Shown here piece after piece: positions 1 to 9,759 of a DNA stretch of 64,000 nt. The stretch spans positions 1,984,001-2,048,000 of the forward strand of contig NZ_CP132957.1 of assembly GCF_030863805.1 (NCBI RefSeq), given 5' to 3'. The position numbers and the translations under genes are program-made. This DNA comes from Kineothrix sp. MB12-C1. Its GTDB lineage: Bacteria > Bacillota > Clostridia > Lachnospirales > Lachnospiraceae. The notes beneath the pieces were generated by a model. That model saw only the letters and a program-made list of their open reading frames with translations, was not told where the DNA came from and searched no databases. The first letter of the stretch is position 1. Each line of letters begins with the position of its first letter.

Positions 1-470
1 TTATACCGCCTTTGATATTTCATCATAGGAAGCACGGACATTATCACAGTTCCAGCCCAGATGAACACTTAACCTCTGCCATACAACACACTGCTCCAAT
101 AAGTAAAACTGTTTGTAATTCAGTCCTGTATGGTAAGCTAAAGCGATTGTTATCACACCTGCATAGCAGGTGGTTTATTAAAAGATTGCTATACAAATAG
201 AAAAGGAACGCTGAAATTTGTGCGTTCCGTAGTCTATATGCTTTATTTAATTTTGATGTTTCAATACTGATGTGCTGTACCATATCTTTGCATATCCTAG
301 AATATCAGCGTATCAAGGCTCATTCGTCAGTAGTAAATAAGTAGTAAAATGAATGGTTGCAATCCTTTGATAGTGCGATAGATATAGTGTTTTAGGGGAT
401 AATCAAAATTTTACTGTGTTTTTTATATAAAATGCTAACATATCTATTAAAATTATGATACAATGCACAT
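1..470. other. Left-edge region without a recognised gene
   Basis: No convincing complete gene lies here. On the minus strand, one frame is open from about 174 down to a TAA at 3-1 and reads like natural protein (ending DEISKAV), but it has no start codon or ribosome binding site. It may be the 3' remnant of a truncated gene; I do not recognise it. The rest is AT-rich and probably contains the promoter for the chemotaxis receptor, with a TATGAT-like -10 near 455-460. Confidence 0.2.
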
Positions 471-511
471 AAAGGAAATCAAGCTATCTAACACTCAGCT
501 TGATTTCCTTT
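471..511. terminator. 15-bp perfect hairpin upstream of chemotaxis receptor
   Basis: Perfect inverted repeat with arms 471-485 and 497-511 and an 11-nt loop. A/T runs at both ends could make it a bidirectional terminator. It lies about 10 nt downstream of a TATGAT-like -10 element, so it could instead form the 5' end of the chemotaxis gene's leader RNA. Confidence 0.5.
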
Positions 512-587
512 ATCTGATAACATCGTTATACTTATGAAAAAAAGAGCGGGAATACGACTCTAAACTACGGAAGGGGAATACATTATA

Positions 588-2279
588 ATGAACAAATTAA
601 AAAATCTCACTATTGGTAAAAAATTGAGGGCTGGATTTAGTATCGTTCTCGCCCTAATGATACTATCTTCTCTGCTTTCCTTAATCAGTATTACTACTAT
701 TGGAAATCAAGTGGAACTATACGGACAATATACAGTACCAAACAATACATATCTTACTAATATACGAGTAAATATGCAGAATGTTCTTTTCAATCTACTG
801 GAAGCTATTACAGAAGAAGATCCCGGCTACGTCAAAGCGGCTCTTGATGATGCGGATGTGAAAGCGAAAATAGTTGCTGAGAATTTGGAAGCATTTAAAA
901 GTAATAGACGTGATAACTCCGATGCGGAAGAACTTGAACGCCTTACCATTGCTATCAGTGACTCAGCCGCAATCAGAAAACAAATTGTAGAACTTACCCT
1001 CACTGATTCAAAAGAAGACCGGGGTAAAGCTCTCAGAATGTTTTGGGATGAATATAGACCAACACTGAACGTTGCAATAGATATTCTTAACGAATACGAT
1101 GTCATAGCAAATGAACAGGCTACAAAGCAAAATTCAACCTCTGCCTTTATTATGAATATTTCATGGTTTATACTGTTAGGCTGTGGTATTGCCTCTATTG
1201 TACTTACCATTTTTGTTATTAAAACAACAACAAGGTCTATCTTGAATCCTGTTGATGAAATTATGAAATTATACGAAGAAGTTGCCAAAGGTAATATGAA
1301 CGCAGAAATCAAATATGAAAGTTCCGATGAAATGGGGCAATTGGCAAAACTTATTCAGAAAAGTAATGAGATGATGAGTGATATTCTCAAGGATGTATCC
1401 GAAAAGTTTAACCGAATTGCTGATGGAGACTTAAGTGTCACGGTGGATATGGAATATCCCGGCGACTTTAAGATACTTAAGGAAACAATAAGCAATACGG
1501 TATCTACTTTAAATCAGACAATGCATATTATCAATGCGACTGCGGAGCAAGTCAGCGAAGGCTCCGACCAAGTCTCAGATGCGGCGCAGTCATTAGCTGC
1601 TGGTTCTACACAACAAGCCGCTTCCATACAGGAATTAAGCGATTCTATCGAAAAAATCTCGCATCAAAGTTCAGAAAACCTTGCTATTATCGATACGGTA
1701 TCGAATTCAGTTAAGCAAACAAGTAATGCGGTTAACGATGGAAATGCTCAAATGATGCAGCTCACAAATGCGATGGAAAATATCGGTTCCTCTTCCAACC
1801 AAATTGCTGATATTACAAGGGCCATTGAAAGTATTGCATCTCAGACCAATCTTCTCGCTCTAAATGCTGCAATTGAAGCTGCTCGTGCCGGAGATGCAGG
1901 AAAAGGATTCGCTGTTGTGGCTGAGGAAGTACGCGATCTCGCCGCTAAATCAGCGGAGGCCGCCCAACAGACCGGCGAACTTATCGAAGCTTCTGTCAGC
2001 GATGTTTCCAAGGGAATGCAGATAACGAAACAGATGGATACGATTTTAAAGAATGTAATGAAAAGTACCGGGGAAGTAACAGAAGAATTTGTTAAGATCG
2101 AACAGGCTTCCATAGAACAAGCGGATGCAATTGAACAGATTAAAACGGGACTTTCTCATATTTCTGCTGTTGTACAAAACAATGCTGCTACCGCAGAAGA
2201 GAACTCTGCAACAAGTGAAGAAATGTCATCTCAGGCCATGATGCTTCGTGAAGAAGTCAGTAGATTCAAGTTAAACTAA
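588..2279 (+). CDS. Methyl-accepting chemotaxis protein
   Basis: A 563-residue transmembrane chemoreceptor that would signal to a CheA/CheW complex. A first membrane helix (about residues 13-36) is followed by an extracytoplasmic four-helix-bundle type sensor region (37-185), a second helix (186-212), a HAMP region (213-265), a second HAMP-like helical stretch to about 310 and the signalling coiled coil (311-563). The conserved hairpin tip is present, with QTNLLALNAAIEAARAG at about 419-435. The start is supported by GGAAGGGG about 10 nt upstream. It stands alone with its own terminator and no che or flagellar genes nearby. The ligand cannot be predicted. Confidence 0.93.
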   Translation: MNKLKNLTIGKKLRAGFSIVLALMILSSLLSLISITTIGNQVELYGQYTVPNNTYLTNIRVNMQNVLFNLLEAITEEDPGYVKAALDDADVKAKIVAENLEAFKSNRRDNSDAEELERLTIAISDSAAIRKQIVELTLTDSKEDRGKALRMFWDEYRPTLNVAIDILNEYDVIANEQATKQNSTSAFIMNISWFILLGCGIASIVLTIFVIKTTTRSILNPVDEIMKLYEEVAKGNMNAEIKYESSDEMGQLAKLIQKSNEMMSDILKDVSEKFNRIADGDLSVTVDMEYPGDFKILKETISNTVSTLNQTMHIINATAEQVSEGSDQVSDAAQSLAAGSTQQAASIQELSDSIEKISHQSSENLAIIDTVSNSVKQTSNAVNDGNAQMMQLTNAMENIGSSSNQIADITRAIESIASQTNLLALNAAIEAARAGDAGKGFAVVAEEVRDLAAKSAEAAQQTGELIEASVSDVSKGMQITKQMDTILKNVMKSTGEVTEEFVKIEQASIEQADAIEQIKTGLSHISAVVQNNAATAEENSATSEEMSSQAMMLREEVSRFKLN

Positions 2280-2316
2280 TTCTTCTCTTTATATAAATAT
2301 TTCTTACTAATAATAG

Positions 2317-2351
2317 CGCCGAATAACTAATGATAAGTTATTCGGCGTTTT
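2317..2351 (+). terminator. Rho-independent terminator after chemotaxis receptor
   Basis: Perfect 12-bp stem (2317-2328 with 2336-2347), 7-nt loop and a TTTT run. It begins 37 nt after the receptor stop codon. Confidence 0.85.
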
Positions 2352-2688
2352 GTTATGGCTATATTTTCTTATAATAAATCTTCTATACTCGGAATGAACT
2401 AATTTGTTCTTTCTCCTTTATTTCTTTTATTTTCATGCGTTACATTTTCGTCGATTCATATTCTTCAAATTGCGCTATTACATAAAAACCCTGTCATTCT
2501 CGATTACCTGCGTTACTATGCCCTCTCCCGCAAGCATTCTCTCATTAAACGGATAATTGCCCGACTTTGCTGTCTGGTTCCATATTCAATTGTACATTTC
2601 ACAGCAGCTACTTAAGTCATAACTTAACGGAAAAGCAGTCATAGTTACTTGAATCATAACTTTATCGATTTAACGTATAAAATTATTA

Positions 2689-2919
2689 TTATAAAATAAT
2701 ACTGCAAAAACGACCCTTTTCATAAGCTGTCTCTGCGGACGATTGATTCATTCCGATACGTAAATGTGTTCTTTTTTCCAACAAAAAATACATCTTACTG
2801 TGTCTCGTCAAGATAAATCTATATAAGTAAGAATCTTTGTGCGGCATTAACCAAAATTCAAGCCTATGCCAGGTATTCAATTAATCAGCTACTGCCTCGT
2901 TCATTCTTAATTTTCTCAT
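2689..2919 (-). pseudogene. Small unidentified gene with in-frame stop
   Basis: An ATG at 2919-2917 is preceded by a strong ribosome binding site (AAAGGAGA, about 9 nt spacing), which is why I think a gene once stood here. Reading gives a 12-residue peptide MRKLRMNEAVAD and then TAA at 2883-2881. The same frame continues open for 63 more codons to 2689. This is either a nonsense-mutated ~75-residue gene or a 12-residue peptide with fortuitous downstream reading. I recognise no family. Confidence 0.3.
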
Positions 2920-3107
2920 ATATATTTGTTCTCCTTTCGAAATCACGAATGTGTTATTTAGAAATAGGTGCTTCCCACTTAAATTCAAGATAGTATAGAA
3001 TACGGACCTCGTCAAGCAACATTTCCATATATGTCGGCATAAAAAAATCTTTTTACAGTTTGCCATTAACAAATAATAAAAAGCAACTATACCATGTGTT
3101 CAACAAA

Positions 3108-3598
3108 TCGTCAGTATCCTATTTTCACCAGATCATTTAAGTTCAATAATACATTCTGCCACCTGTCATCATGGAAAAATTTTTCAGATGCAATATCTCT
3201 TTCGTTAGGAATGGTGTAGTGTTTATCTTTTGATTTTTATATTTGATAATCGAAGCTTTTTTCCTCCGTTCCTACTTTTTAAAATAATACTTCGGAAGAC
3301 AAATATTATATCATCATCTAACTCTATCTTACATATCTCTCCAAACATTTCACCAATAGTTTTCTCATATACCAGTAATCCTTTCTTATAGCATTCATAT
3401 CCATAGTTGCCTTAGAATCAAGACCAACCATCACCGCAATCAGAAATACACCCTTTCAGATAAAGTTCTCTGATACCTCGAAACAGATATTTTTCTGAAA
3501 ATCTATCCAACATAAGTTCTACATTACGAGCTGTACCGATATAGATTTCTCTTTTTCAAATTTTTTATTATTATTTTTAATTTCATTGCATTTTTCAT
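3108..3598 (-). pseudogene. Decayed unidentified gene with multiple frameshifts
   Basis: An ATG at 3598-3596 follows a good GGAGG site (7 nt spacing). Protein-like sequence then switches between frames several times on the minus strand. Recognisable stretches include EIYIGTARNVELMLDRFSEK, then GEMFGEICKIELDDDIIFVF, then ERDIASEKFFHDDRWQNVLL. Together they look like one protein of about 150 residues broken by at least three frameshifts. I do not recognise the family. Confidence 0.4.
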
Positions 3599-3823
3599 AA
3601 CAATACCTCCAGATATGTTCGAGTCCTTTTTCCACCTTCAAAACTTTTGCGTACTCAGATAAGAGTGGAATATTTTTATTCCCTAAATTATATGCTTATC
3701 TTACCTCTCTTCAAGAAACAGTATATCCCTTATTCGGAGCAATAGCAGCGACATCGGAATAATAATTTACGTATCTCGGAATAATAGGGGAATCCGGAAA
3801 GGACTATATCATAAAGGAGATGG
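3599..3823. other. Intergenic debris
   Basis: No intact gene. On the plus strand a short frame near 3668-3760 reads like membrane-protein sequence (LTSLQETVYPLFGAIAATSE) before stops. Together with the two broken minus-strand genes to the left, it suggests that the 2.35-3.8 kb interval is a decaying insertion or a set of abandoned genes. Confidence 0.25.
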
Positions 3824-3854
3824 AGAATTAAAGCGGGCGCGTGAACTCGCCCGC
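3824..3854 (-). terminator. Terminator of the sugar ABC operon
   Basis: GCGGGCG arms at 3833-3839 and 3848-3854 form a GC-rich 7-bp stem with an 8-nt loop, followed on the minus strand by TTTAATT. It lies about 70 nt beyond the stop of the last permease gene. The short T run makes strength uncertain. Confidence 0.6.
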
Positions 3855-3924
3855 ATACGATATACCAAAAAGATTGCCGCAAAATTTACTGAAATCAGCT
3901 CACGAAGAACAAGTTTTCACGCTA

Positions 3925-4773
3925 TTACCCCTTTACGCTTCCTGCAGATACTCCTTCTACAAAATATTTCTGTGCCGAAAAGAATAGGATAGTTCCCGGG
4001 AGAAGCGATAACACCGACATTGCCAAGACCTGATTCCAGTTGGCCGCCGCCGTCGCATCCAATGACATTCTAAGCGCCAGCACGATCGGGAATTTGCTGA
4101 CACTATTAATATAGATCAATGAATTAAAGAAATCATTCCATGTCCAGATAAATTGAAAGATTGCCGCTGAGAACAGCGCCGGTTTCATTAACGGAAGAAG
4201 AATACGCCAATATACCTGGAAAGTATTGCATCCGTCGATTTCCGCCGCCTCATCCAAGGCGACCGGGATGCCTCTGAAAAATTGAACCATCATGTAAATA
4301 AAGAATGGATAACAAGCGAACAGCGCCGGCATAATAAAAGGCAGGTAACTATTCAGCCATCCGAGCTTATTGTAAAGAATATATCTCGGAATAATTAAAA
4401 CGGAATTCGGCAGCATCAGCGTAGAAATCATAAGCATAAATAAGACTTTTTTTCCGTAAAAGCGGAAGCGCGCAAATCCATAGGCCACCAGCGAACAGGA
4501 GAATACGGTAAACAGTACAGTCGGAATGACCAGCTTAAATGTATTAATATAAAATTGAGTATAGGTAACTTTTCCGGTTCCTTTCCAACCTTTTATAAAG
4601 GAATCCCAAACAGGCTCTACAGGCAATAAAGCCGTCGAACCAAAGATTTCGGAATTCGTTTTAAACGCCGATAACAGCATCCATAATAACGGATAGATCA
4701 TCACTATTCCCAGAGCAGTCATAAGCAAATGGGTTATGGCCGCAGCAATTCTCTTCTTTCCCTTTGCACTCAT
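3925..4773 (-). CDS. Carbohydrate ABC transporter permease, MalG-type (CUT1)
   Basis: Second inner-membrane subunit of a CUT1-family sugar importer. Six membrane helices are visible, and the cytoplasmic EAA loop that docks on the ATPase lies near residues 175-199 (DEAAEIDGCNTFQVYWRILL). The family is normally 270-300 residues, so the protein is full length. I chose the ATG at 4773, which overlaps the upstream permease stop as TGATG; a TTG one codon earlier is less likely. No ATPase is encoded in the locus, so a shared MsmK/UgpC-type ATPase elsewhere is expected. Substrate specificity is not readable from the permease. Confidence 0.92.
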   Translation of the reverse strand: MSAKGKKRIAAAITHLLMTALGIVMIYPLLWMLLSAFKTNSEIFGSTALLPVEPVWDSFIKGWKGTGKVTYTQFYINTFKLVIPTVLFTVFSCSLVAYGFARFRFYGKKVLFMLMISTLMLPNSVLIIPRYILYNKLGWLNSYLPFIMPALFACYPFFIYMMVQFFRGIPVALDEAAEIDGCNTFQVYWRILLPLMKPALFSAAIFQFIWTWNDFFNSLIYINSVSKFPIVLALRMSLDATAAANWNQVLAMSVLSLLPGTILFFSAQKYFVEGVSAGSVKG

Positions 4774-5669
4774 CAAAAATCGCCTCCATCTTCATAATAA
4801 GTCACCGCCTCTGAAAATCTAAAAAATACAACTGTAAAAATCAAAATGATAATAAACAAAACCCATGAAAGTGCGCTGGCATATCCCATTTTAAAGTATT
4901 TGAATGCCTCATCATAAAGCTTAAGGGCATAAAGGTATGTGGAGTTCAAAGGTCCACCATTGGTTATTACAAATGCTCCTGTAAAATCCTGAAATGCATT
5001 TACCAATTGCATAAGAATATTAAAAAATAAAACAGAACTTATCATGGGCAGTGTAATCTTAAAGAACATGTGAATACGTCCTGCCCCGTCTATTAAAGCT
5101 GCTTCATACAAATCTTCCGGAACTTGCTTCAGTGCGGCAAGAAACAGAACCATAGATGATCCGAATTGCCAAACGCTCAGAAGACTTAATGTAAATAAAG
5201 AAATTTTCGGATTAGACAGCCATGGAAGTGAGGATATTCCCACTCTACTCAGTAACTGATTCACCAGCCCGCCATCCATAAATAAAAATCGCCAGAGAAT
5301 AGAAATCGCAACACTTCCTCCGAAGATAGAAGGGATGTAATATATTGTCCTGTAGAAATTAATTCCCCTCAGTTTCTGATTCAATATAACTGCAACAATT
5401 AAAGCGGTAAGAATCTTCATGGGCAATGACATAAAGACATACTTTAGCGTATTTCCCAGAGAAGTATAGAACAATGAATCTTGTGTAAACATTGTAATAT
5501 AGTTTTTAAATCCTACAAAAATAGGGGTATTCGTAATGCTATATTCTGTAAAAGAATAATATAAGGATGCACCCAAAGGATAAATCTGGAAAATCAAAAA
5601 GCCTATGATCCATGGAAAAATATATAGATAACCCATATTATTCCACTTTTTTTCTTTTTTCTTTTTCAT
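4773..5669 (-). CDS. Carbohydrate ABC transporter permease, MalF-type (CUT1)
   Basis: First membrane subunit of the same importer, 298 residues. A Lys-rich N-terminus is followed by six membrane helices and an EAA loop near residues 193-215 (YEAALIDGAGRIHMFFKITL). It pairs with the MalG-type permease by a TGATG stop/start overlap, so the two are probably translated together in equal amounts. It lies downstream of the binding-protein gene, with a terminator-like hairpin between them. Confidence 0.92.
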   Translation of the reverse strand: MKKKKEKKWNNMGYLYIFPWIIGFLIFQIYPLGASLYYSFTEYSITNTPIFVGFKNYITMFTQDSLFYTSLGNTLKYVFMSLPMKILTALIVAVILNQKLRGINFYRTIYYIPSIFGGSVAISILWRFLFMDGGLVNQLLSRVGISSLPWLSNPKISLFTLSLLSVWQFGSSMVLFLAALKQVPEDLYEAALIDGAGRIHMFFKITLPMISSVLFFNILMQLVNAFQDFTGAFVITNGGPLNSTYLYALKLYDEAFKYFKMGYASALSWVLFIIILIFTVVFFRFSEAVTYYEDGGDF

Positions 5670-5696
5670 AATTATTATGACCTCGTGTCTGTTTTG

Positions 5697-5735
5697 AAAA
5701 AACGAACCCAGCGAGATTATTCCTTGCCGGGTTCG
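5697..5735 (-). terminator. Intra-operon terminator between binding protein and permeases
   Basis: On the minus strand CGAACCC (5735-5729) pairs with GGGTTCG (5709-5703), followed by a run of six T (5702-5697). It sits between the substrate-binding lipoprotein stop and the first permease start. Such a site usually makes the binding protein more abundant than the permeases by partial termination or 3'-end protection. Confidence 0.75.
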
Positions 5736-5751
5736 GAATTCTTGAAATGTT

Positions 5752-7158
5752 TTACTTAACGGTATTCATCTTAGCCTGTACGTCTGTAAGGAACATATCG
5801 GCTGCCTGTTCCGGAGTGAGCTGCCCATAAACTACTTGCTCGCAAATATCTTTTGCGATGTCTCCCACTTCACTGTTGAACTCAATCAACGGTACCGGAG
5901 CAGCCGGTGCTTCTTCCGCCCATGCCAACATATCGGAGATTTCACTGTCAATGGCTCCGCCGTCCACAAGCGCCTGGAATGCCTGACTATTATTGGGAAC
6001 AGAACGCTGTGTTCCAAGTAACAATGCCGCTTCAGGGTCGCTCATCAACCAGTTGGCGAAATGAGTGGCAACTTTCACATTTTCAGAGCGAGCGCTCACG
6101 CCCAGTCCCATACCTGCAACGAGTCTGATTTCCTGATTATCCCACTCTTTTGCAAAAGGAGGCCTTCCTACGGCAAACTGCCCTTCCGGTAAAGAATTCT
6201 TATATTTTCCTACCGTCGCCGTCCAGTCGACAGTAAAACCGATTTCACCGTTGATCCACTTAGGATTCTGTTCCATCTGCCCTGTAAAAAGACTCGCTTC
6301 GCCAAGGGGCTGTGCCGCTCCGCTCTCGAAAAGCTGCTGCAACACATTAAAAGCATCCGTCAATTCTTCTTTCGTAGCAACGATCTCGCCGTTATCATCT
6401 GCCCAATAGTGCCCATATTTAGAATATTGATAAGCATTTAAGATGAAGGGACAGATACCTCCTGTGGTAGTTCCTGATTCAATAGCAAAAAGATAGTCAT
6501 TGGGATTCTCGGCGTTGATTTTGCCTCCGATCTCGATCATATCTTCCCATGACCACACGGTATCTATGGACAGACCATGCTTATCGAAAAAAGCTTTATT
6601 AAGCATAATACCGAATCCGCTGCTGTTCATAGGCAAGCCAATCACTTTTCCGTTTACCGTCATATAGTCATCGATCGCTGACTTCTGGAACAAAGACAAA
6701 TCTACCAAGGAAGTATCCGCCATGTTCACAAATAAGTCTTCCTGTCCCTCCCATTCCGGATTCCAGTAGTAGTCCAGCTGCATCAAATCAGGCTCGGTAC
6801 CTCCCGCGAACTGAGTCATTAATTTCTGCTGATATCCATCGTATCCTTGATATTCGCCCTCTATTTTAATATTTGGATACAATTCTATGTATTTATCCAT
6901 CGCCGCCAAAGTTGCTTCATGACGCGCATCGGATCCCCACCATGCGAAGCGTAGCGTTATGTCTCCGGCATCAGCCGGCGAAAACTCTCCGGTTTCTTTC
7001 ACTTCACTTTCTTCCTCCTGCGGAACATCTTGTGTCTCGGTATTCTCACTTGCCCGCTCTGCTGCCACTCCCTGTTCCGATGATGGCTTTGTGCAGCCAA
7101 TCAAGCTGCTGGCCAACAATGCAAAAGCCAGTGATACCCCTACCATTTTTTTGTTCAT
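5752..7158 (-). CDS. Extracellular sugar-binding lipoprotein of ABC importer
   Basis: A 468-residue solute-binding protein of the CUT1 cluster (SBP_bac_1 type). The N-terminus is a lipoprotein signal, with lipobox LIGC placing the lipidated Cys at residue 22. An acidic Ser/Glu-rich linker follows (about 25-62) and then the binding domain beginning ITLRFAWWGSDARHEATLAA. Many Trp/Tyr residues suit sugar stacking. GGAGGAGG precedes the ATG. The 211-bp gap upstream probably holds a promoter, so importer transcription may be partly separate from the regulator and enzyme genes upstream. The neighbouring SGNH esterase hints at an acylated sugar as substrate, which is inference. Confidence 0.92.
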   Translation of the reverse strand: MNKKMVGVSLAFALLASSLIGCTKPSSEQGVAAERASENTETQDVPQEEESEVKETGEFSPADAGDITLRFAWWGSDARHEATLAAMDKYIELYPNIKIEGEYQGYDGYQQKLMTQFAGGTEPDLMQLDYYWNPEWEGQEDLFVNMADTSLVDLSLFQKSAIDDYMTVNGKVIGLPMNSSGFGIMLNKAFFDKHGLSIDTVWSWEDMIEIGGKINAENPNDYLFAIESGTTTGGICPFILNAYQYSKYGHYWADDNGEIVATKEELTDAFNVLQQLFESGAAQPLGEASLFTGQMEQNPKWINGEIGFTVDWTATVGKYKNSLPEGQFAVGRPPFAKEWDNQEIRLVAGMGLGVSARSENVKVATHFANWLMSDPEAALLLGTQRSVPNNSQAFQALVDGGAIDSEISDMLAWAEEAPAAPVPLIEFNSEVGDIAKDICEQVVYGQLTPEQAADMFLTDVQAKMNTVK

Positions 7159-7369
7159 ATTGCTGTTTCCTCCTCCTATTTAGCCATATTCTTTAGAGAT
7201 AACCTCTCATTTCTATAATCTATCATACCTTTTATCATCCGGCATTAATAGGTAGCGATGCTGCTGTTTCTTATCTTTGAAAACCCAAACAACAAAGCAA
7301 TCATTCATTTATTGACATATAATATCATTACTTGATTATCGCCTATATATAATTACTTATATTGATTCT

Positions 7370-8008
7370 TTATATAGAGTCAATGATTTCGAGCCATTTT
7401 ACCGCCAGACAATTATGTCCTTCATTCGTAGGGTGCACTCCATCTTCTGACAGCTGCAAAAGGGTAGCCCCTTTTCCCATTTCTTCTTCAAACACTTGGC
7501 CCGAGGAAAGATAGAAGTCTGCCAGTTCTGCCGCAAGACGCTTCACTATTTCTATCTTAGGGCCGAGGTCTTCCCAATAGCACTCTTTCTCTTTATCCGC
7601 CGGTAAAAGAAACGGCTCTATCATCATAATCCTGCTTTCCGGAAAATCTAAATGTAAACGCTCCAATAAATAACGATATTCTTTTTCGAATTCATCCGCC
7701 GTAACAATAAGACCGCTGTCATATCTGCGCCAAGTATCATTAATCCCTATAAGCACCGAGACAAAGTCAGGTCTTACAGGGAGCACATCCCCATCATAAC
7801 GCTCAAGCAAATCGGACAGTCTGTCCCCTCCGACTCCTCTGTTAAAAAACTTCACTTTGCTTTCCGGATATAATGCATTATAGATATCTGCGACTTTCTT
7901 CGCATACCCATGTCCCATATGCCAAGGATTCTCCCTGTCTCTGGAAGCATCCGTAATGCTGTCTCCATAAAAAAGCACTGTAGTTCCTCGTTTAAAATAT
8001 TCTTTCAT
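7370..8008 (-). CDS. SGNH/GDSL-family esterase
   Basis: A 212-residue cytoplasmic hydrolase (no signal peptide). All four SGNH blocks are visible: GDS with nucleophile Ser17, Gly in RGVGGDR near residue 60, Asn90 in GIND, and Asp189/His192 in DGVHPTNEGH. Proteins of this group often remove acetyl groups from carbohydrates. Its place between a sensor kinase and a sugar importer suggests it de-esterifies an imported oligosaccharide. It starts 14 nt after the kinase stop, so it is probably cotranscribed. The substrate is inferred from context only. Confidence 0.88.
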   Translation of the reverse strand: MKEYFKRGTTVLFYGDSITDASRDRENPWHMGHGYAKKVADIYNALYPESKVKFFNRGVGGDRLSDLLERYDGDVLPVRPDFVSVLIGINDTWRRYDSGLIVTADEFEKEYRYLLERLHLDFPESRIMMIEPFLLPADKEKECYWEDLGPKIEIVKRLAAELADFYLSSGQVFEEEMGKGATLLQLSEDGVHPTNEGHNCLAVKWLEIIDSI

Positions 8009-8022
8009 TCTTTCTCCTCTGT

Positions 8023-9759
8023 TTAATTAATCATATTTTGCGGTACCAAAAAATCAATGCGGGTTTCCTTCCCCGGAATACTGGAAATCTTAAGCGAAGA
8101 CTCTTCTCCGTAAGTCAGCACAAGCCTCTTGTTAAGGTTGAACAGTCCGATTCCTTCCTTGGGCGGATCTTCTCCGCGCATCCATTCATAGACTTGACAA
8201 AACCGTGACTTTGGGAATCCCGCTCCGTTATCTATAACAGAAAATTTCACCGCCGAACCTTCCCGGACAATTTTTATCACTATTTTTCCCGAATCTACAT
8301 ATTGCAGACCATGAGATATACTGTTTTCCACCAACGGCTGAAGCAGAAATTTAATGCATTTTATTTCGCGAGCGTCGACTTCCGTCTCCCATACTACACA
8401 AAAATCATTATCAAATCGCATTTGCTGTATTTCTATATATTTTTCCGTGTTTTTGATTTCATCTTGTAATTCAACATATCTGTCGGGATTTACTAAGGTA
8501 TAATATAATACGTTAGCCAGAAGATCTATCATGTGGCTTGCCTCATTAGGCTGACCGGTCAATTTCATAGCCTTCCAGAATATATTTTTGAGTGTATTAA
8601 ACAAAAAATGGGGATTGAGCTGTGATTGAAGAAAAGAAAAATACATAGTCTCCAGACGATATTTCTTCTCAACCAACTGCCTATCCAATGCTGCCTTTTC
8701 GAGAAATCCCTTTACTATACCTTGAGTAATGTATCCGTAAACATCGGTAGACGGCTTTATATCCGGCAATTCCTTCCCATTCTCCGCCGCTTCCACAAGC
8801 TGTAATATTGCACTTATATCTTCTGTATTTCTGCACGTTACCATAAACGCAATCGTACCGCCCAGAAAAAACGACGCTATGATAGCCATTATAACCAAAC
8901 GAAGAATATCTCCGGACTGCTGATATAATGCAGCCCTCGGCACAAGGGACAGATAGGTTATGCCATAGGCTTTATTATCTTCTCTCGCTATATAATATAA
9001 TTTATCCAAGCCACTCATATCGACATAGTCGCGTACAGAAAATAAATCCGCAGCCCCCGCCATGCTGAGGACCTCTCCCGATTTATTTAAGAGTAAAATC
9101 GCCTGCCCGGGATAAGAAAGATAGTCCTGATAAAATTCATTCAAATATTCCAATTGTGTATTCAAAACCAATACTCCGATTGGTTTCGTTTTATTCGATG
9201 CATAAATACGTTTATATATGCTGAGAACATCCGTCGAATAAGAGGTCATCGCATAAGAGCTTATATTTCGAATTTCCAACCATTGTTTCTGTTCCAAGGG
9301 TATCTCCCGCTCCCTCTCCAACCATTCGGTATCGCGAAAGTTAGAAACATTCGCCAAACCGACAAAGGAAGCGAAGAAGTTATTGTGCGTGTTATCGAGA
9401 TAGATATAAAGAGAATGAATATATTCCTTTGAATTCACATTAGAATCCACAAAAGTTTTAATCATATAAGAAGTATCCATATGCTCCTTATCAGAATATC
9501 CGTTTTCCAATAAAGACTCCAATTGTAACATCACATACGGCGTGATGCTGTAGTTGAGACTTTGCGCATCCGCTTCACTAAATATCAGTTCCGTACTTTC
9601 CCTGATACGATTTACCGTTTGGGTATTGATATCGGTGATTGACCTTTTCGTACTAGAGTTAATGATATAAATCGTTATCAAACCCAGCAATATAATAACC
9701 AGTACGACCGGAAGTGTCACAAGAAGGAAATTTCTAAGAAAAAAACGTCGTCTCATCAT
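8023..9759 (-). CDS. YesM/LytS-type sensor histidine kinase
   Basis: A 578-residue membrane sensor kinase. Helices at about 10-34 and 287-307 bracket a large extracytoplasmic sensing domain (35-286). A linker and the His_kinase domain follow, with phosphoacceptor His384 in NPHFLFNTL, then an HATPase domain with N-box (QPLVENSISHGL) and G-box (DNGAGF and GIGLFNL). The start overlaps the stop of the response regulator as ATGA, so the pair is coupled. Such pairs control sugar ABC operons in Firmicutes; the ligand is probably the sugar imported by this locus. Confidence 0.92.
   Translation of the reverse strand: MMRRRFFLRNFLLVTLPVVLVIILLGLITIYIINSSTKRSITDINTQTVNRIRESTELIFSEADAQSLNYSITPYVMLQLESLLENGYSDKEHMDTSYMIKTFVDSNVNSKEYIHSLYIYLDNTHNNFFASFVGLANVSNFRDTEWLEREREIPLEQKQWLEIRNISSYAMTSYSTDVLSIYKRIYASNKTKPIGVLVLNTQLEYLNEFYQDYLSYPGQAILLLNKSGEVLSMAGAADLFSVRDYVDMSGLDKLYYIAREDNKAYGITYLSLVPRAALYQQSGDILRLVIMAIIASFFLGGTIAFMVTCRNTEDISAILQLVEAAENGKELPDIKPSTDVYGYITQGIVKGFLEKAALDRQLVEKKYRLETMYFSFLQSQLNPHFLFNTLKNIFWKAMKLTGQPNEASHMIDLLANVLYYTLVNPDRYVELQDEIKNTEKYIEIQQMRFDNDFCVVWETEVDAREIKCIKFLLQPLVENSISHGLQYVDSGKIVIKIVREGSAVKFSVIDNGAGFPKSRFCQVYEWMRGEDPPKEGIGLFNLNKRLVLTYGEESSLKISSIPGKETRIDFLVPQNMIN

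Noticed and set aside
12-283. Overlapping 60-80 codon frames on both strands at the left edge
   Set aside because: No binding sites or recognisable sequence; mutually overlapping frames.
827-1312. 161-codon minus-strand frame opposite the chemotaxis receptor
   Set aside because: Antisense shadow of a well-supported gene; low-complexity Ser/Ile composition and no ribosome binding site.
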